A stretch of DNA of 64,000 bases. Source: Bacillota bacterium. GTDB taxonomy: Bacteria > Bacillota > UBA4882 > UBA8346. Shown piece by piece: positions 1 to 8,830 of this stretch. Where the stretch lies: contig JAEZJQ010000142.1 in NCBI GenBank assembly GCA_023436305.1, positions 54,389-118,388 on the forward strand, given 5' to 3'. The first letter of the stretch is position 1. Each line of letters opens with the position of its first letter. Both the position numbers and the translations under genes were made by a program. The notes beneath the pieces were generated by a model. The model saw only the letters and a program-made list of their open reading frames with translations, did no database searches and was not told the DNA's origin.

Positions 1-1789
1 TGTGGCTTGTAATGATGATATGGCCCTGGGCGCATTGGATGAATTAGCGGCGCGAGGGGTAAAGGTACCCGGGGAAGTGGCAGTGGTTGGTTTTGATAAT
101 CTTGATTCCGGCAAGTATTCCGCCCCTCCTTTGACAACTGTCGGCTATTCCCTGTACGAACTGGGCCAACGGGCAGTGGAAATACTGTTGGATTTATTGG
201 ATCACAAAGAAGTTCCATTGTTTGAAGTCATCCCCACCAAAACATTGATTCGCGAATCATGTGGTTGCCAATCCCCGTACATGGAAAATACGCTGTTCCG
301 CAAACCAAACGGACTGATTCCCTGCCCACGCACGGGCTTTGACGAGACCCCGTTGTCATCGTTAATGGCCAACCAAGAAATGATCATCACGAAAATTTGT
401 ACCGAAATTGAATGCTTTTTTTCGGACATTCGCCGCATTAATATCGCCAAAATTATTACTCAGTTATGGAATGCGCTTTATTACGAACTCGATGAAAAAA
501 AAACCGGCGTATTCCAAGAAGCGTGGAATGAGATATTAGACTTTGGACTACGGGCAAATAAGGATATTTTCGTTTGGCAAACAATAATCTCTTTGTTTCG
601 TAAGCATTTGTTACCTCATTTTTCAAATCGCCGGATATTAAACGCCACGGAAGATATATTCCATCAGGCGCGAATCCTGGTTGACGCCAAAGCCCTGGAA
701 CTGGAGATGCACGAGCACCAAACAACCATTCTAATCAAAAATTCACTAAGCAGCTTAACGGAAAAACTGTTGTTTGCCTTGGATGAAAACAAATCAATGA
801 ACGCTTTGGCCAATACCCTATCCGGCTTAGGAATACGAAGTTGTTATTTAGTGCTCTTTGAGGGAAAAAAGCAACAAAATTCCCGGCTTGTTTTAGGTTT
901 TAACGAACACGGGCGTAAGGATGAAGCCGGCAGCATCATATTTCCTTCCCATATATTCTTACCGAATCGAATTTTGCCTCATGACCGGCGTTTTACCATG
1001 TTAGTGGGCGCTCTGAATTTTTCCAAACCCCAATTGGGGTTCATCGTCTTTGAGATAGGCCCGCGTGAAACAAAGATTTATCTTGAATTGCGCCGGATTA
1101 TCTCAAGTACCATGCAAGTTAACCTCTTTTTAAAAAAAATTCGGGAACAAGCCGAACGCCTTCGTGTCCAGAAAGAAAATTTAGTGAATAATTTAGCGGA
1201 GTCCCGGAGAGTAATGAGCGGTTTTATTCACGCCATTGCCTTGACGGTTGAAATTAAGGATCCTTATACCGCGGGTCATCAGCAGCGTGTTGCCGATCTG
1301 GCCTCCGCCATTGCGGTTGAAATGAAACTTTCCCCGGATCGGGTTGAAGGGATTCGAATGACCGCAATTATCCACGATCTGGGCAAAATATATGTGCCTG
1401 CGGAGATTCTTAATAAACCCTGCCAGTTAAATGAGTTGGAGTTCAGTTTTATTAAACTTCATTCGGAAGTCGGGTATAATATATTAAAAGATATTGATTT
1501 CCCATGGCCCATTGCCGAAATTATCTTGCAACATCACGAGAAAATGAATGGCTCTGGTTATCCATCCGGCTTAAAAGGCCCGGAAATTAATCTGGAAGCT
1601 AGAATATTAGCCGTTGCCGATACCGTGGAAGCGATGATGTCACACCGTCCGTACCGGGCCGCGCTTGGCTTGGACAAAGCATTGGAGGAGATCGAATCCA
1701 AACAAGGCCTCTTCTATGACACCAAAGTGGTTGGCGAGTGTGTCAAACTGTTTCGCGATAAAGGATTCAAATTTAAAGCTAAGGAGTGA
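1..1789 (+). CDS. LacI-type sensor domain fused to HD-GYP phosphodiesterase (5' partial)
   Basis: The reading frame is open at the window edge, so the N-terminus is missing. The first ~90 visible residues are the end of a LacI/periplasmic-binding-protein sensor fold (ACNDDMALGALDEL, then VAVVGFDN and LTTVGYS). A helical/GAF-like middle of ~300 residues follows, and an HD-GYP domain occupies about residues 408-590. Its metal and signature residues are visible: HDLGK near 458, HH near 511 and GSGYP near 518. HD-GYP proteins hydrolyse cyclic di-GMP or related dinucleotides. The inference is that a sugar-type ligand sensed by the N-terminal domain controls second-messenger hydrolysis. An HTH could lie upstream and cannot be excluded. 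The next gene starts 6 bp downstream, and its ribosome-binding site sits inside this gene's end. Confidence 0.85.
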   Translation, partial: VACNDDMALGALDELAARGVKVPGEVAVVGFDNLDSGKYSAPPLTTVGYSLYELGQRAVEILLDLLDHKEVPLFEVIPTKTLIRESCGCQSPYMENTLFRKPNGLIPCPRTGFDETPLSSLMANQEMIITKICTEIECFFSDIRRINIAKIITQLWNALYYELDEKKTGVFQEAWNEILDFGLRANKDIFVWQTIISLFRKHLLPHFSNRRILNATEDIFHQARILVDAKALELEMHEHQTTILIKNSLSSLTEKLLFALDENKSMNALANTLSGLGIRSCYLVLFEGKKQQNSRLVLGFNEHGRKDEAGSIIFPSHIFLPNRILPHDRRFTMLVGALNFSKPQLGFIVFEIGPRETKIYLELRRIISSTMQVNLFLKKIREQAERLRVQKENLVNNLAESRRVMSGFIHAIALTVEIKDPYTAGHQQRVADLASAIAVEMKLSPDRVEGIRMTAIIHDLGKIYVPAEILNKPCQLNELEFSFIKLHSEVGYNILKDIDFPWPIAEIILQHHEKMNGSGYPSGLKGPEINLEARILAVADTVEAMMSHRPYRAALGLDKALEEIESKQGLFYDTKVVGECVKLFRDKGFKFKAKE

Positions 1790-1795
1790 TTTTTA

Positions 1796-2362
1796 TTGAA
1801 TCAAACAGTTTTTAATTCGTTTCCCGCCATCGAAACGAATCTTTTGATGTTACGAAAGATTGAACCGAAAGACGCCAAGGACTTGTTTGAATTCCTCTCC
1901 GATAACAGCGTAAATCAGTTTATGACGAACAATTCCTGCGAAAATATCGTTCAGGTTCAACGGTTAATCAATGGAATGCAACAGTGTTTTGAAAGCAAAC
2001 AAAAAATTCGCTGGGGTATTACCCAAAAAACGGGCAATCGAATTATCGGCCATTGCGGGTATGAAGCTTTCAACGAGTCCAATTTAACAGGTGAAATCAG
2101 TTATTGCCTAGCCAAGGAATATTGGGGACAAGGCATTATGACTGAAGCTATCAGGGCCATAACTCACTTCGGATTTGAAAAACTTGGACTAAACCGGATT
2201 GAAGCCAAGTTGATGCTTGAAAATACCGGTTCCATTAAAGCATTGGAAAAAGCCGGTTTTCGGAAAGAAGGTTTGATTCGGGAAGGTTTATTAAAAAACG
2301 ACCTCTTTTATGATCTCTACCTATACTCCATCCTTAAAAAAGACGATTACAGAGAAGGGTGA
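1796..2362 (+). CDS. GNAT acetyltransferase, RimJ/RimL type
   Basis: A 188-residue protein of the usual length for the RimJ/RimL branch of GNAT N-acetyltransferases, which acetylate ribosomal protein N-termini or small amines with acetyl-CoA. Family marks are an early ETNLLMLRKIEPKDAKDLF strand-helix, the acetyl-CoA pyrophosphate loop around YWGQGIMTEAI, and the C-terminal NTGSIKALEKAGFRKEG segment. The start is a TTG with AAGGAG nine bases upstream, at the end of the HD-GYP gene, so the two are probably co-transcribed. The substrate cannot be told from sequence. Confidence 0.85.
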   Translation: MNQTVFNSFPAIETNLLMLRKIEPKDAKDLFEFLSDNSVNQFMTNNSCENIVQVQRLINGMQQCFESKQKIRWGITQKTGNRIIGHCGYEAFNESNLTGEISYCLAKEYWGQGIMTEAIRAITHFGFEKLGLNRIEAKLMLENTGSIKALEKAGFRKEGLIREGLLKNDLFYDLYLYSILKKDDYREG

Positions 2363-2418
2363 CTACCCGGCCGGCAATTTACCGGACTTGAAACCAACTG
2401 CCCGTCCATGAATATAAA

Positions 2419-2472
2419 GAGTGAAGTAAAACCATTTGGTTTTTCAATCATTTCTTTTTTCTTACTTCACTC
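2419..2472. terminator. Inverted repeat between converging genes, likely terminator
   Basis: An 11-bp perfect inverted repeat (GAGTGAAGTAA at 2419-2429 with its complement at 2462-2472) encloses a T-rich loop. It lies between the plus-strand GNAT gene and the minus-strand ABC ATPase, where a shared terminator is expected. The U-tract is weak, so the call is tentative. Confidence 0.45.
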
Positions 2473-2488
2473 TCCCTACACACTATCC

Positions 2489-2522
2489 AATTTCAAACTT
2501 GGCCCTTCACGCTTCAAGCTTC
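2489..2522 (-). repeat. 34-bp dispersed repeat at gene end, copy 1
   Basis: This 34-bp stretch matches 13817-13850 at 28 of 34 positions by my alignment. Both copies overlap the stop codon of a minus-strand gene (the ABC ATPase here, a TetR gene there). They are built from GAAG/TGAAG-like units on the minus strand. No function is known to me. Confidence 0.5.
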
Positions 2523-3321
2523 ATAAATCAACCAATTGCTGCAAATCGGCCAATTCACGGGTAATTATATTTCCGGCCCGCAATTCCTCCCGGATGACCC
2601 CGATTTTTCGATCAATGGCCTCCAGATTCCGGGCAGCATAAATTTCCAACTCGTTTCGGGCAATCACTTTTTTGACGCCGCCATTTTCCATGATCAGCCG
2701 TTTTTTGGTATGCAGGGCAATCACCGGATCATGGGTTACAAAGACGATGATTTTACCGGTTCCCTGAATGATGTCCATCACTTCCCGCTTAAAAATACCG
2801 GCATTTTCGATTTCATCCAGGAGCACAATCGGCGCCGAACCAATTAAAATAGCGTCCGCAATCAATAACGCCCTGGTCTGGCCGCCGGAAAGGGTAGTTA
2901 CTTTGTTTTCCTTATAAATCTTTTCCCCGGTAAAAATATTGGCTAGATTGATGGTATCGGTAATGATTTGCCGTTCAGTGATGCTTCGGGCTCGGGCGTG
3001 AATTTGTAAAAATTCTTCGGTGGCGAGGTCCGCGAAACATTTGGTATTTTGGGTGATCATGGCGATGGGTTTCAGCGCCGGATTATATCGAACCGCATCA
3101 TCGGGGACATTTCCGTTAATCAAGATTCGCCGTTTGGTTGCGGTATCTTTTTGGGCTAAAAGTTCGATATCGGTAATGAAAGCGGTTTTGCCGCTGCCGG
3201 TGGGTCCAACAATGGAGATGGTTTCTCCCGCGTGTAAGGTAAATTCTTCGTAGCTTTCTCGAATCCCGGCCTTGTCAATGCCCGCCAGGATCGTTAATTC
3301 TTTGAGCATTGCTTTCAACAC
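2521..3321 (-). CDS. Stand-alone ABC-type ATPase
   Basis: 266 residues forming one nucleotide-binding domain: Walker A GPTGSGKT at 39-46, signature LSGGQ at 144-148, Walker B IVLLDE near 165-170 and the switch histidine in VTHDP near 196. There are no membrane segments and no adjacent permease or binding-protein gene. Spacing between Walker A and signature is short for an importer ATPase. The C-terminal ~60 residues are helical and charged (NLEAIDRKIGVIREELRAGN). It could be a soluble ABC protein acting on another complex rather than a transporter subunit. The minus-strand start is the first ATG; an internal ATG five codons later (MLKEL) is possible. Confidence 0.75.
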   Translation of the reverse strand: MLKAMLKELTILAGIDKAGIRESYEEFTLHAGETISIVGPTGSGKTAFITDIELLAQKDTATKRRILINGNVPDDAVRYNPALKPIAMITQNTKCFADLATEEFLQIHARARSITERQIITDTINLANIFTGEKIYKENKVTTLSGGQTRALLIADAILIGSAPIVLLDEIENAGIFKREVMDIIQGTGKIIVFVTHDPVIALHTKKRLIMENGGVKKVIARNELEIYAARNLEAIDRKIGVIREELRAGNIITRELADLQQLVDL

Positions 3322-3470
3322 CTGCCTTAGTTATTCCAAAATCTTGTTTAATGTATGCTAACGCCCGATTCCATGACACTTGAACCGGGCTGTTTTATGA
3401 AATCGGGCGAAAAGTCCCAAAGGCTGTGAAAAAAAATTCTTTGAAAGCGCCGGAAAGAACGACAATACCC

Positions 3471-3499
3471 TTGACATCCCTCTCCTAACATAGTATAAT
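3471..3499 (+). promoter_or_regulatory. Consensus sigma-A promoter of metY
   Basis: TTGACA at 3471-3476 and TATAAT at 3494-3499 are separated by exactly 17 bp. Both hexamers match the vegetative consensus perfectly. It sits about 35 bp ahead of the SAM-I riboswitch and should drive the riboswitch-metY transcript. Confidence 0.92.
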
Positions 3500-3533
3500 C
3501 CTCCTAAACTAATTGGTTTTCTAAAAAATTAAG

Positions 3534-3654
3534 TCCTTATCAAGAGAGGTTGAGGGATTGGCCCGATGACACCTCGGCAACCTATTCGGTAAAGCAATGC
3601 ATTCGTTCCGAACAAGGTGCCAAATCCTCGGAGCTTCGCTCCGAAAGATAAGGG
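3534..3654 (+). promoter_or_regulatory. SAM-I (S-box) riboswitch
   Basis: The classic S-box elements appear in order: P1 left arm CCTTATCAAGAG, GAGGGATTGGCCCGATGA, CGGCAACC, the AAGGTGCCAAATCC segment, and the P1 right arm GATAAGG near 3647-3653. An intrinsic terminator follows at 3667. SAM binding is known to stabilise the form that allows termination, so metY should be off when SAM is abundant. Confidence 0.95.
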
Positions 3655-3666
3655 GGTTGATGATTT

Positions 3667-3689
3667 ACCCTCTTTACAGAGGGTTTTTT
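3667..3689 (+). terminator. Riboswitch-controlled intrinsic terminator
   Basis: The stem ACCCTCT / AGAGGGT with loop TTAC is followed by a run of six T. It lies between the SAM-I aptamer and the metY ribosome-binding site, the usual place for the expression platform. Confidence 0.9.
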
Positions 3690-3733
3690 GCTTCTCGCGG
3701 AAGTCCAAAGTTACCAAAAGGAGGAATTCCCTA

Positions 3734-5017
3734 ATGACCAAACCATATCGTATCGAAACTCTGGCGGTTCATGCCGGGCAGCAACCCGATCCCACCACCG
3801 GCGCTCGGACGGTGCCGATTTATCAGACCAGTTCCTATAGTTTCAAGGACACGGATCAGGCCGCAAATTTATTCGCCCTGACGGAGTCCGGAAATATTTA
3901 TACCCGGCTGATGAATCCCACCTCCGATGTTTTCGAACAACGGATGGCTGCTTTGGATGGCGGCGTGGGCGCTTTAGCCACCGCCTCCGGCCAGTCGGCC
4001 ATCACACTGGCGATTTTAAACATCGCTCAAGCCGGGGATGAGATCGTTTCAGCGGATAATCTATATGGTGGTACTTATAATTTATTACATTATACACTGG
4101 GACGATTGGGCATTAATGTAATTTTTGTCGATTCATCCGATCCGGCCAACTTCGCGAAAGCGATCACCTCGAAAACCAAAGCGGTATATGCCGAATCCAT
4201 CGGCAATCCCAAGCTGGATGTGCTGGACTTCGAAGCGGTGGCGGAGATCACCCACGAACACGGCCTACCGTTCATTGTTGACAATACCACCGTTCCTTAT
4301 CTGGTCCGCCCTATTGATTACGGGGTGGATATTATCGTTTATTCCGCCACCAAATTCATCGGCGGCCACGGCACTTCCCTGGGGGGGGTCATCGTCGATT
4401 CCGGTAAGTTCGACTGGACCAACGGCAAATTTCCGCTTATCGCCGATCCCGACCCCAGCTATCACGGCATGAACTTCGTGGAAGCGCTGAAACCCATGGG
4501 AAACATTGCCTATATTACAAAAGCGCGGGTTGCCGTAATGCGCGACTTAGGCCCGGCCATCTCCCCCTTTAACTCATTTCTGTTATTGCAAGGTTTGGAG
4601 ACGCTTCATCTCCGGATGCCACGACATAGCGAAAATGCACTCCAGGTCGCCCAATTTCTGAAAAATCATCCCAAAGTCTCTTGGGTCAATTATCCGGGGC
4701 TGCCCGGCAACCCGCAATACGCCAAAGCCCAAAAATATCTGTCGCAAGGCGCTGGAGGAATGATTGGTTTCGGGGTAAAGGGCGGCAAGGAGGCCGGGAT
4801 TAAGTTCATCAACAGCGTCAAGCTCTTATCCCACGTGGCCAATATCGGGGACGCCAAGTCGTTGGTGATTCACCCGGCATCCACCACCCACCAGCAGCTC
4901 TCGGAGACCGAGCAACTGGCCACCGGAGTTACCCCGGACTTTATAAGGCTTTCGGTGGGCATCGAGCATGCGGAAGATATTATGGAAGATATTGATCAGG
5001 CGCTTAAGAAAGTGTAA
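3734..5017 (+). CDS. metY: O-acetylhomoserine sulfhydrylase
   Basis: A 427-residue PLP enzyme of the Cys/Met metabolism family that makes homocysteine from O-acetylhomoserine and sulfide. Diagnostic stretches are the N-terminal ETLAVHAGQQPDPTTGAR, the YTRLMNPTSDVFEQRMAALDGG region, the PLP lysine in SATKFIGGHG (about Lys207), and the long spacer NGKFPLIADPDPSYHG typical of this branch rather than cystathionine gamma-synthase. The chosen ATG has AAAGGAGG nine bases upstream; a longer in-frame reading from 3617 would run through the riboswitch and is rejected. Regulation by the upstream SAM-I riboswitch fits the function. Confidence 0.95.
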   Translation: MTKPYRIETLAVHAGQQPDPTTGARTVPIYQTSSYSFKDTDQAANLFALTESGNIYTRLMNPTSDVFEQRMAALDGGVGALATASGQSAITLAILNIAQAGDEIVSADNLYGGTYNLLHYTLGRLGINVIFVDSSDPANFAKAITSKTKAVYAESIGNPKLDVLDFEAVAEITHEHGLPFIVDNTTVPYLVRPIDYGVDIIVYSATKFIGGHGTSLGGVIVDSGKFDWTNGKFPLIADPDPSYHGMNFVEALKPMGNIAYITKARVAVMRDLGPAISPFNSFLLLQGLETLHLRMPRHSENALQVAQFLKNHPKVSWVNYPGLPGNPQYAKAQKYLSQGAGGMIGFGVKGGKEAGIKFINSVKLLSHVANIGDAKSLVIHPASTTHQQLSETEQLATGVTPDFIRLSVGIEHAEDIMEDIDQALKKV

Positions 5018-5059
5018 AAGTTTCAATAAAAAATATCCGAATTTTTTAGCGCTCATCGC

Positions 5060-5090
5060 AACCCCATTTTCGTTATGGGGTTTTATTTTT
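5060..5090 (+). terminator. metY terminator
   Basis: The stem AACCCCAT / ATGGGGTT (5060-5067 with 5075-5082) is followed by TTATTTTTT. It begins about 40 bp after the metY stop. Confidence 0.85.
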
Positions 5091-6130
5091 TAAAAAAATT
5101 AATCCCCTTGGTCACACTTTGAACGAACCAGACCAGTTGCTTCATGGCAGGGTACTGCAGATCCCTTGCGACAACCTTAAGATGCTTGCGGATAGGTAAA
5201 TGCTGCGGGCAAACCCTTTCACACTTTCCACATCCTCTGCAAAGTGAGGCATAAGAAGACACACCACCAACCAGACCGCTGGTAATCAGAAAATATTGCA
5301 TTTTTGTCCGGTTAGTCTTTGGATACGCTTCCCCCGCGATTCGGGTATTTTCAATGATATGTGTTGCTTCATTCATACCCGACAACAACGCCGTAACCTC
5401 CGGATGGTCCCATACCCAGCGGAAGGCCCATTCGGCAGGCGTCCTTTTAATTTCCGCACCGTCCCAGATTTCTTCAACCTCAGCCGGTATCCTGCCCACC
5501 AGTTTACCACCCCTGAGAGGCTCCATTACAACAACGCCCATTCCTTTTGAAGCTGCATACCTTAGGCCCTTCCGTACCTGCCTGGTAATTCTCGTCGAGA
5601 TAGTTGTACTGGTTCTGGCACATGTCCCAGTTATAGTCATCCACAATAAGCTTAAAATCATCCCGGTCACCATGATATGAAAAGCCAGTATGGATGATCT
5701 TGCCGTCCCTTTTTGCTTTTTGAAGAAAATCCAGTATTCCAAGGCTTTTCAGTTTTTCCCATGAAGCAAAATCTGTCAGCATATGCAGAAGGTAATAATC
5801 AATCCAGTCTGTCTCAAGCCTTTTCAATTGATTTTGAAGAACTTCATCCATACCCTTCTGAGAATGAATCATATAAATTGGGAGCTTGGTCGCAATCCGT
5901 ACTTTGTCCCGCAAACCCTGCGAAAGAACCTTTCCCAGAAAGCTCTCACTCTTTCCGCCATGATAAACATAAGCAGTGTCAAAGTAATTAACTCCACTGT
6001 CGATAGCCTGCCGCAACTGACTTTCGGTCAGCTTCTCGTCGATTCTTCCATTTAGCTCACGGAACCTCATGCAGCCAAAGCCCAAAATTGAAACCTTATC
6101 TCCGGTTTTACCCATTTCTCGGTATTGCAT
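5083..6130 (-). pseudogene. Fe-S aldo/keto reductase, frameshifted
   Basis: The two halves of one aldo/keto reductase lie in different frames. The first (6130 to about 5570) starts MQYREMGKTGDKVSILGFG and keeps the canonical active site: Asp and Tyr in YFDTAYVYHGG, Lys in IATKLP and His in LLHML. The second resumes as RKGLRYAASKGMGVVVMEP and ends with a ferredoxin-like CRGCGKCERVC cluster motif. The break falls at about 5567-5590, where one extra base (or two missing) separates the frames. The first ATG has no strong Shine-Dalgarno. The same architecture is intact in related clostridial oxidoreductases. It may be a real pseudogene or a sequencing indel. Confidence 0.8.
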
Positions 6131-6167
6131 ATTTTACGCTCCAGTTTATTCATCTAAAATTTGTTAT

Positions 6168-6371
6168 CTAAAAGATCCACAAAATCATTACTGCAAACGG
6201 TATCAATAGATACAACGATTTAATGAACAATCCATTCTTGTTGCACTTCAATGAAGCAACCATCAGGATGGAAAAAACCACAAAAAACAAAAATAGTAGA
6301 TAGTACAGATCAAACTTGAGTTTTGTTTGAATCAAAGAAATTGTTCGGGATATATTCGTAGGCAGGGATTT
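6168..6371 (-). pseudogene. Remnant of a membrane protein C-terminus
   Basis: Reading the minus strand gives 67 sense codons with no good start, ending in a hydrophobic stretch that includes FFVVFSILMVASLK and LYLLIPFAVMILWIF before the stop. Two membrane helices are separated by a short basic loop (KCNKNGLFIK). This looks like the tail of a polytopic membrane protein whose front is gone. It sits just upstream of the broken aldo/keto reductase, so the locus appears to be decaying. The family is not identified. Confidence 0.4.
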
Positions 6372-6497
6372 CTAATTCCAACCGAGAATACTTTATTAAT
6401 TGAGAAAAGCAGCAATAGATAACCAAATCTAAAATCGGGTGGATGGCTACACTCCTCACGGGGAATCGATAAATATCAAACAGAAAGGAGTCACATC

Positions 6498-6584
6498 ATG
6501 GGTGACAAAGGCGGAAAAAAGGATAAAGAAAAAAGTCAGAAACAGAAGTTAATCAAAGATGCGCAAAAAAAGAAGAATAAGTAA
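6498..6584 (+). CDS. Small lysine-rich protein (28 aa)
   Basis: ATG with AAAGGAG seven bases upstream opens a 28-residue ORF beginning MGDKGGKKDKEKSQKQ and ending in KKKNK. It is extremely basic and probably disordered. Very short proteins with this MGDKGGKKDK-type beginning occur in anaerobic Bacillota and Bacteroidota as hypothetical proteins; I know of no function. It lies directly ahead of the probable structured RNA, so it may share that transcript. Confidence 0.6.
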   Translation: MGDKGGKKDKEKSQKQKLIKDAQKKKNK

Positions 6585-6589
6585 CCGAA

Positions 6590-6828
6590 GAGCACTCTGT
6601 AAGGAGGATCCTTACTCCTTGGCCGGAGTTCGGAGTTCTTGACTTGAATTAGGCCACGCGACATCGTATCGGCGGCCTTCTGGGTTATTAATCGGGCCGA
6701 TGGCTCGGCTCGTAAGTGAACGCCAACCGGAGGCTTAAGCCATCCGGCTATAAGATGGAAGGGCGTTTGCCCTGGATTACTGCACACGAGGCGTGGGATG
6801 AAATATTCAGCGGAAGAAAGGCAAATTA
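6590..6828 (+). ncRNA. Probable structured non-coding RNA
   Basis: About 240 bases are G+C-richer than the flanking spacers, have no convincing ORF, and end at a strong intrinsic terminator. Several stems can be drawn by eye: AAGGAG/CTCCTT (6601-6620), AGGCC/GGCCT (6651-6678), GGGCCGA/TCGGCTC with a 4-base loop (6694-6711), and AGGGC/GCCCT (6760-6773). A longer-range AACGCC (6719-6724) / GGCGTT (6762-6767) pairing competes with the last hairpin. It does not read as tmRNA, SRP RNA, RNase P RNA or 6S RNA. A known clostridial class such as raiA is possible, but I could not confirm a match. Confidence 0.45.
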
Positions 6829-6855
6829 AAAGACCCAAATGGGTCTTTTTTTTTT
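6829..6855 (+). terminator. Intrinsic terminator of the structured RNA
   Basis: The stem AGACCCA / TGGGTCT (6831-6846) has a two-base loop and is followed by nine T. It ends the plus-strand transcript carrying the small ORF and the structured RNA. Confidence 0.88.
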
Positions 6856-6960
6856 AACTCGGAACTTTAATAAAACTTTCAAGTCTTACCAATTCACTGT
6901 TTTTATATTTTCAATCCTGCGAAAATGTTCATCTTTCGTAACCATTATCAAGTCATGCTG

Positions 6961-8340
6961 TTACTTAACCTCAGGAAATTTCGGAAGCTTATCAAAGCCC
7001 TTCTGCAGATCCTCGTCACTAGGAATGTAATCGGTCATTTTTCCACTTAAATAAGCATCATATGCGGTCATATCAAAGTAGCCGGTTCCGGTAAGACCGA
7101 ACAGAATAGTCTTTACTTCACCGGTTTCCTTGCATTTTAAGGCTTCATCGATAGCGGTCCGGATGGCATGAGCCGATTCCGGAGCCGGAAGGATGGTCTC
7201 GTGTTTGGCAAAGAAAGTTGCCGCCTCAAACACCTTGGTCTGTTCTACTGCCACCGCTTCCATATAACCATCATGGTAAAGTTTAGACAGAATTGGCGAC
7301 ATTCCGTGATATCGTAAACCTCCTGCGTGGTTAGGTGAAGGCATAAATTCACATCCCAGAGTGTACATTTTGGATAAGGGGGTTACCTTACCGGTGTCAC
7401 AAAAATCATAGGCATAACGGCCCCGTGTGAAAGTGGGACAGGAGGCGGGTTCTACGCCGATAATTCTTGGTGAAGCTTTGCCCAGCAATTTATCCTGGAT
7501 AAAGGGGGCAATTAAACCGCCTAAATTGGAACCCCCGCCAGCACAGCCAATAACGATATCAGGATATTCGTCCAGCATTTCCATGGCCTGTTTGGCTTCT
7601 AAGCCGATAATGGATTGATGTAATAAAACCTGATTCAGTACGGACCCGAGGACATAGCGGCACCCTTCGGTGGATACGGCTTTTTCTACTGCTTCGGAGA
7701 TAGCACAGCCAAGACTACCACCGGTTTCAGGATTATTGGCGAGGATGGCGCGCCCGGCGTTAGTGGTTGTACTGGGGCTGGGAATAATATCTGCGCCAAA
7801 GGTTTGAATTACCGATCTCCGGAAAGGCTTTTGCTCATAAGAACATTTTACCATATACACGGTTAAGGGTATCTTAAAAAAGACACATGCTTCCGCTAAG
7901 GCTGTGCCCCATTGGCCTGCGCCGGTCTCCGTAGTCAGGCTGGTCAGCCCCTGCTCCTTCGCATAATATGCCTGTGCAGCTGCTGAGTTTAGCTTATGGC
8001 TGCCAGAGGTGTTGTTACCTTCAAATTTATAATATATTTTTGCCGGTGTGTCTAAAGCTTTCTCAAGGTTGTAGGCGCGAATCAAGGGTGAGGGACGAAA
8101 CATTTTATAAAATTCCAATACCTCATCGGGGATATCAAAATATCTGGTAGTTCCATCCACTTCCTGCTTGGCAAGCGCCTCACAAAAAACCGGATATAAA
8201 TCTGCTGCTGTCACAGGCTGCATGGTCGCCGGGTTCAGCATCGGGTCGGGCTGCTCCTTCATATCCGAACGGATATTGTACCATTGTTTTGGCATTTGCT
8301 CCTCGGTAAGATATACTCTGTACGGGACTCTCTTTGACAT
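6961..8340 (-). CDS. trpB: Tryptophan synthase beta chain, TrpB2 type
   Basis: 459-residue PLP enzyme of the longer TrpB2 branch, which condenses indole with serine. The N-terminal extension (YRVYLTEEQMPKQWYNI) is typical of TrpB2. The PLP lysine is in GSHKLNSA (Lys116), and CAGGGSNLGG binds the cofactor phosphate. The second ATG at 8340 is preferred: GGAG lies seven bases upstream of it but only one base from the ATG at 8346. No trpA or other trp gene is adjacent, consistent with TrpB2 proteins acting alone, often as indole-salvage enzymes. Confidence 0.93.
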   Translation of the reverse strand: MSKRVPYRVYLTEEQMPKQWYNIRSDMKEQPDPMLNPATMQPVTAADLYPVFCEALAKQEVDGTTRYFDIPDEVLEFYKMFRPSPLIRAYNLEKALDTPAKIYYKFEGNNTSGSHKLNSAAAQAYYAKEQGLTSLTTETGAGQWGTALAEACVFFKIPLTVYMVKCSYEQKPFRRSVIQTFGADIIPSPSTTTNAGRAILANNPETGGSLGCAISEAVEKAVSTEGCRYVLGSVLNQVLLHQSIIGLEAKQAMEMLDEYPDIVIGCAGGGSNLGGLIAPFIQDKLLGKASPRIIGVEPASCPTFTRGRYAYDFCDTGKVTPLSKMYTLGCEFMPSPNHAGGLRYHGMSPILSKLYHDGYMEAVAVEQTKVFEAATFFAKHETILPAPESAHAIRTAIDEALKCKETGEVKTILFGLTGTGYFDMTAYDAYLSGKMTDYIPSDEDLQKGFDKLPKFPEVK

Positions 8341-8830
8341 AATCATTCTCCTCTCTACTCCACTTAGTATCTGAAAAGAAACATCTTAAATTTAATTATT
8401 CGATTAAAAAAGTAGATTACCTTCGAATATATAAAACTTTTAAATCATATGACTGAATACTTCAAAGCTGAACTGCTTAGCATGACGGGGCCTCCCATAT
8501 TAAAACTATACTGCGCCGATTTCTTTTAAATTATTGTAGTATCAAGCTCTTCAGACATTGAAAGTAATTGGATGTCGCCGGGCTTATGAGTTTTTCTTAT
8601 TATTTCTAAAACACTTCTGCAATCATCTTACTTAGTTCTATTCATAAATATAGAATAAAAGTGTCCATAAATCTCAAACTTAGTTTTGTTTAGTCCTCTT
8701 TCAGAAGAGGTTTGGGATTACCAGCCCCTTGGATTGAGAATTTAGGCCAAAAAACATTGTGGTTCGTTCACCATGAATTACTTTTTCAGCAAGCCCGAAT
8801 TACAGCTAAAATAACCAATCTGTCGCAATA
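8341..8830. other. Intergenic region, no gene seen
   Basis: About 490 AT-rich bases upstream of trpB and downstream of the glycosyltransferase. I see no ORF with coding character. A small hairpin CCTCTT/AAGAGG near 8696-8711 could end transcripts, but it lacks a clear T-run. Confidence 0.5.

Noticed and set aside
3617..3733. A longer metY starting at 3617
   Set aside because: It would translate through the SAM-I riboswitch and its terminator; the ATG at 3734 has a strong ribosome-binding site.
6590..6828. tmRNA, SRP RNA, RNase P RNA or 6S RNA
   Set aside because: None of the conserved core sequences of these RNAs was found.
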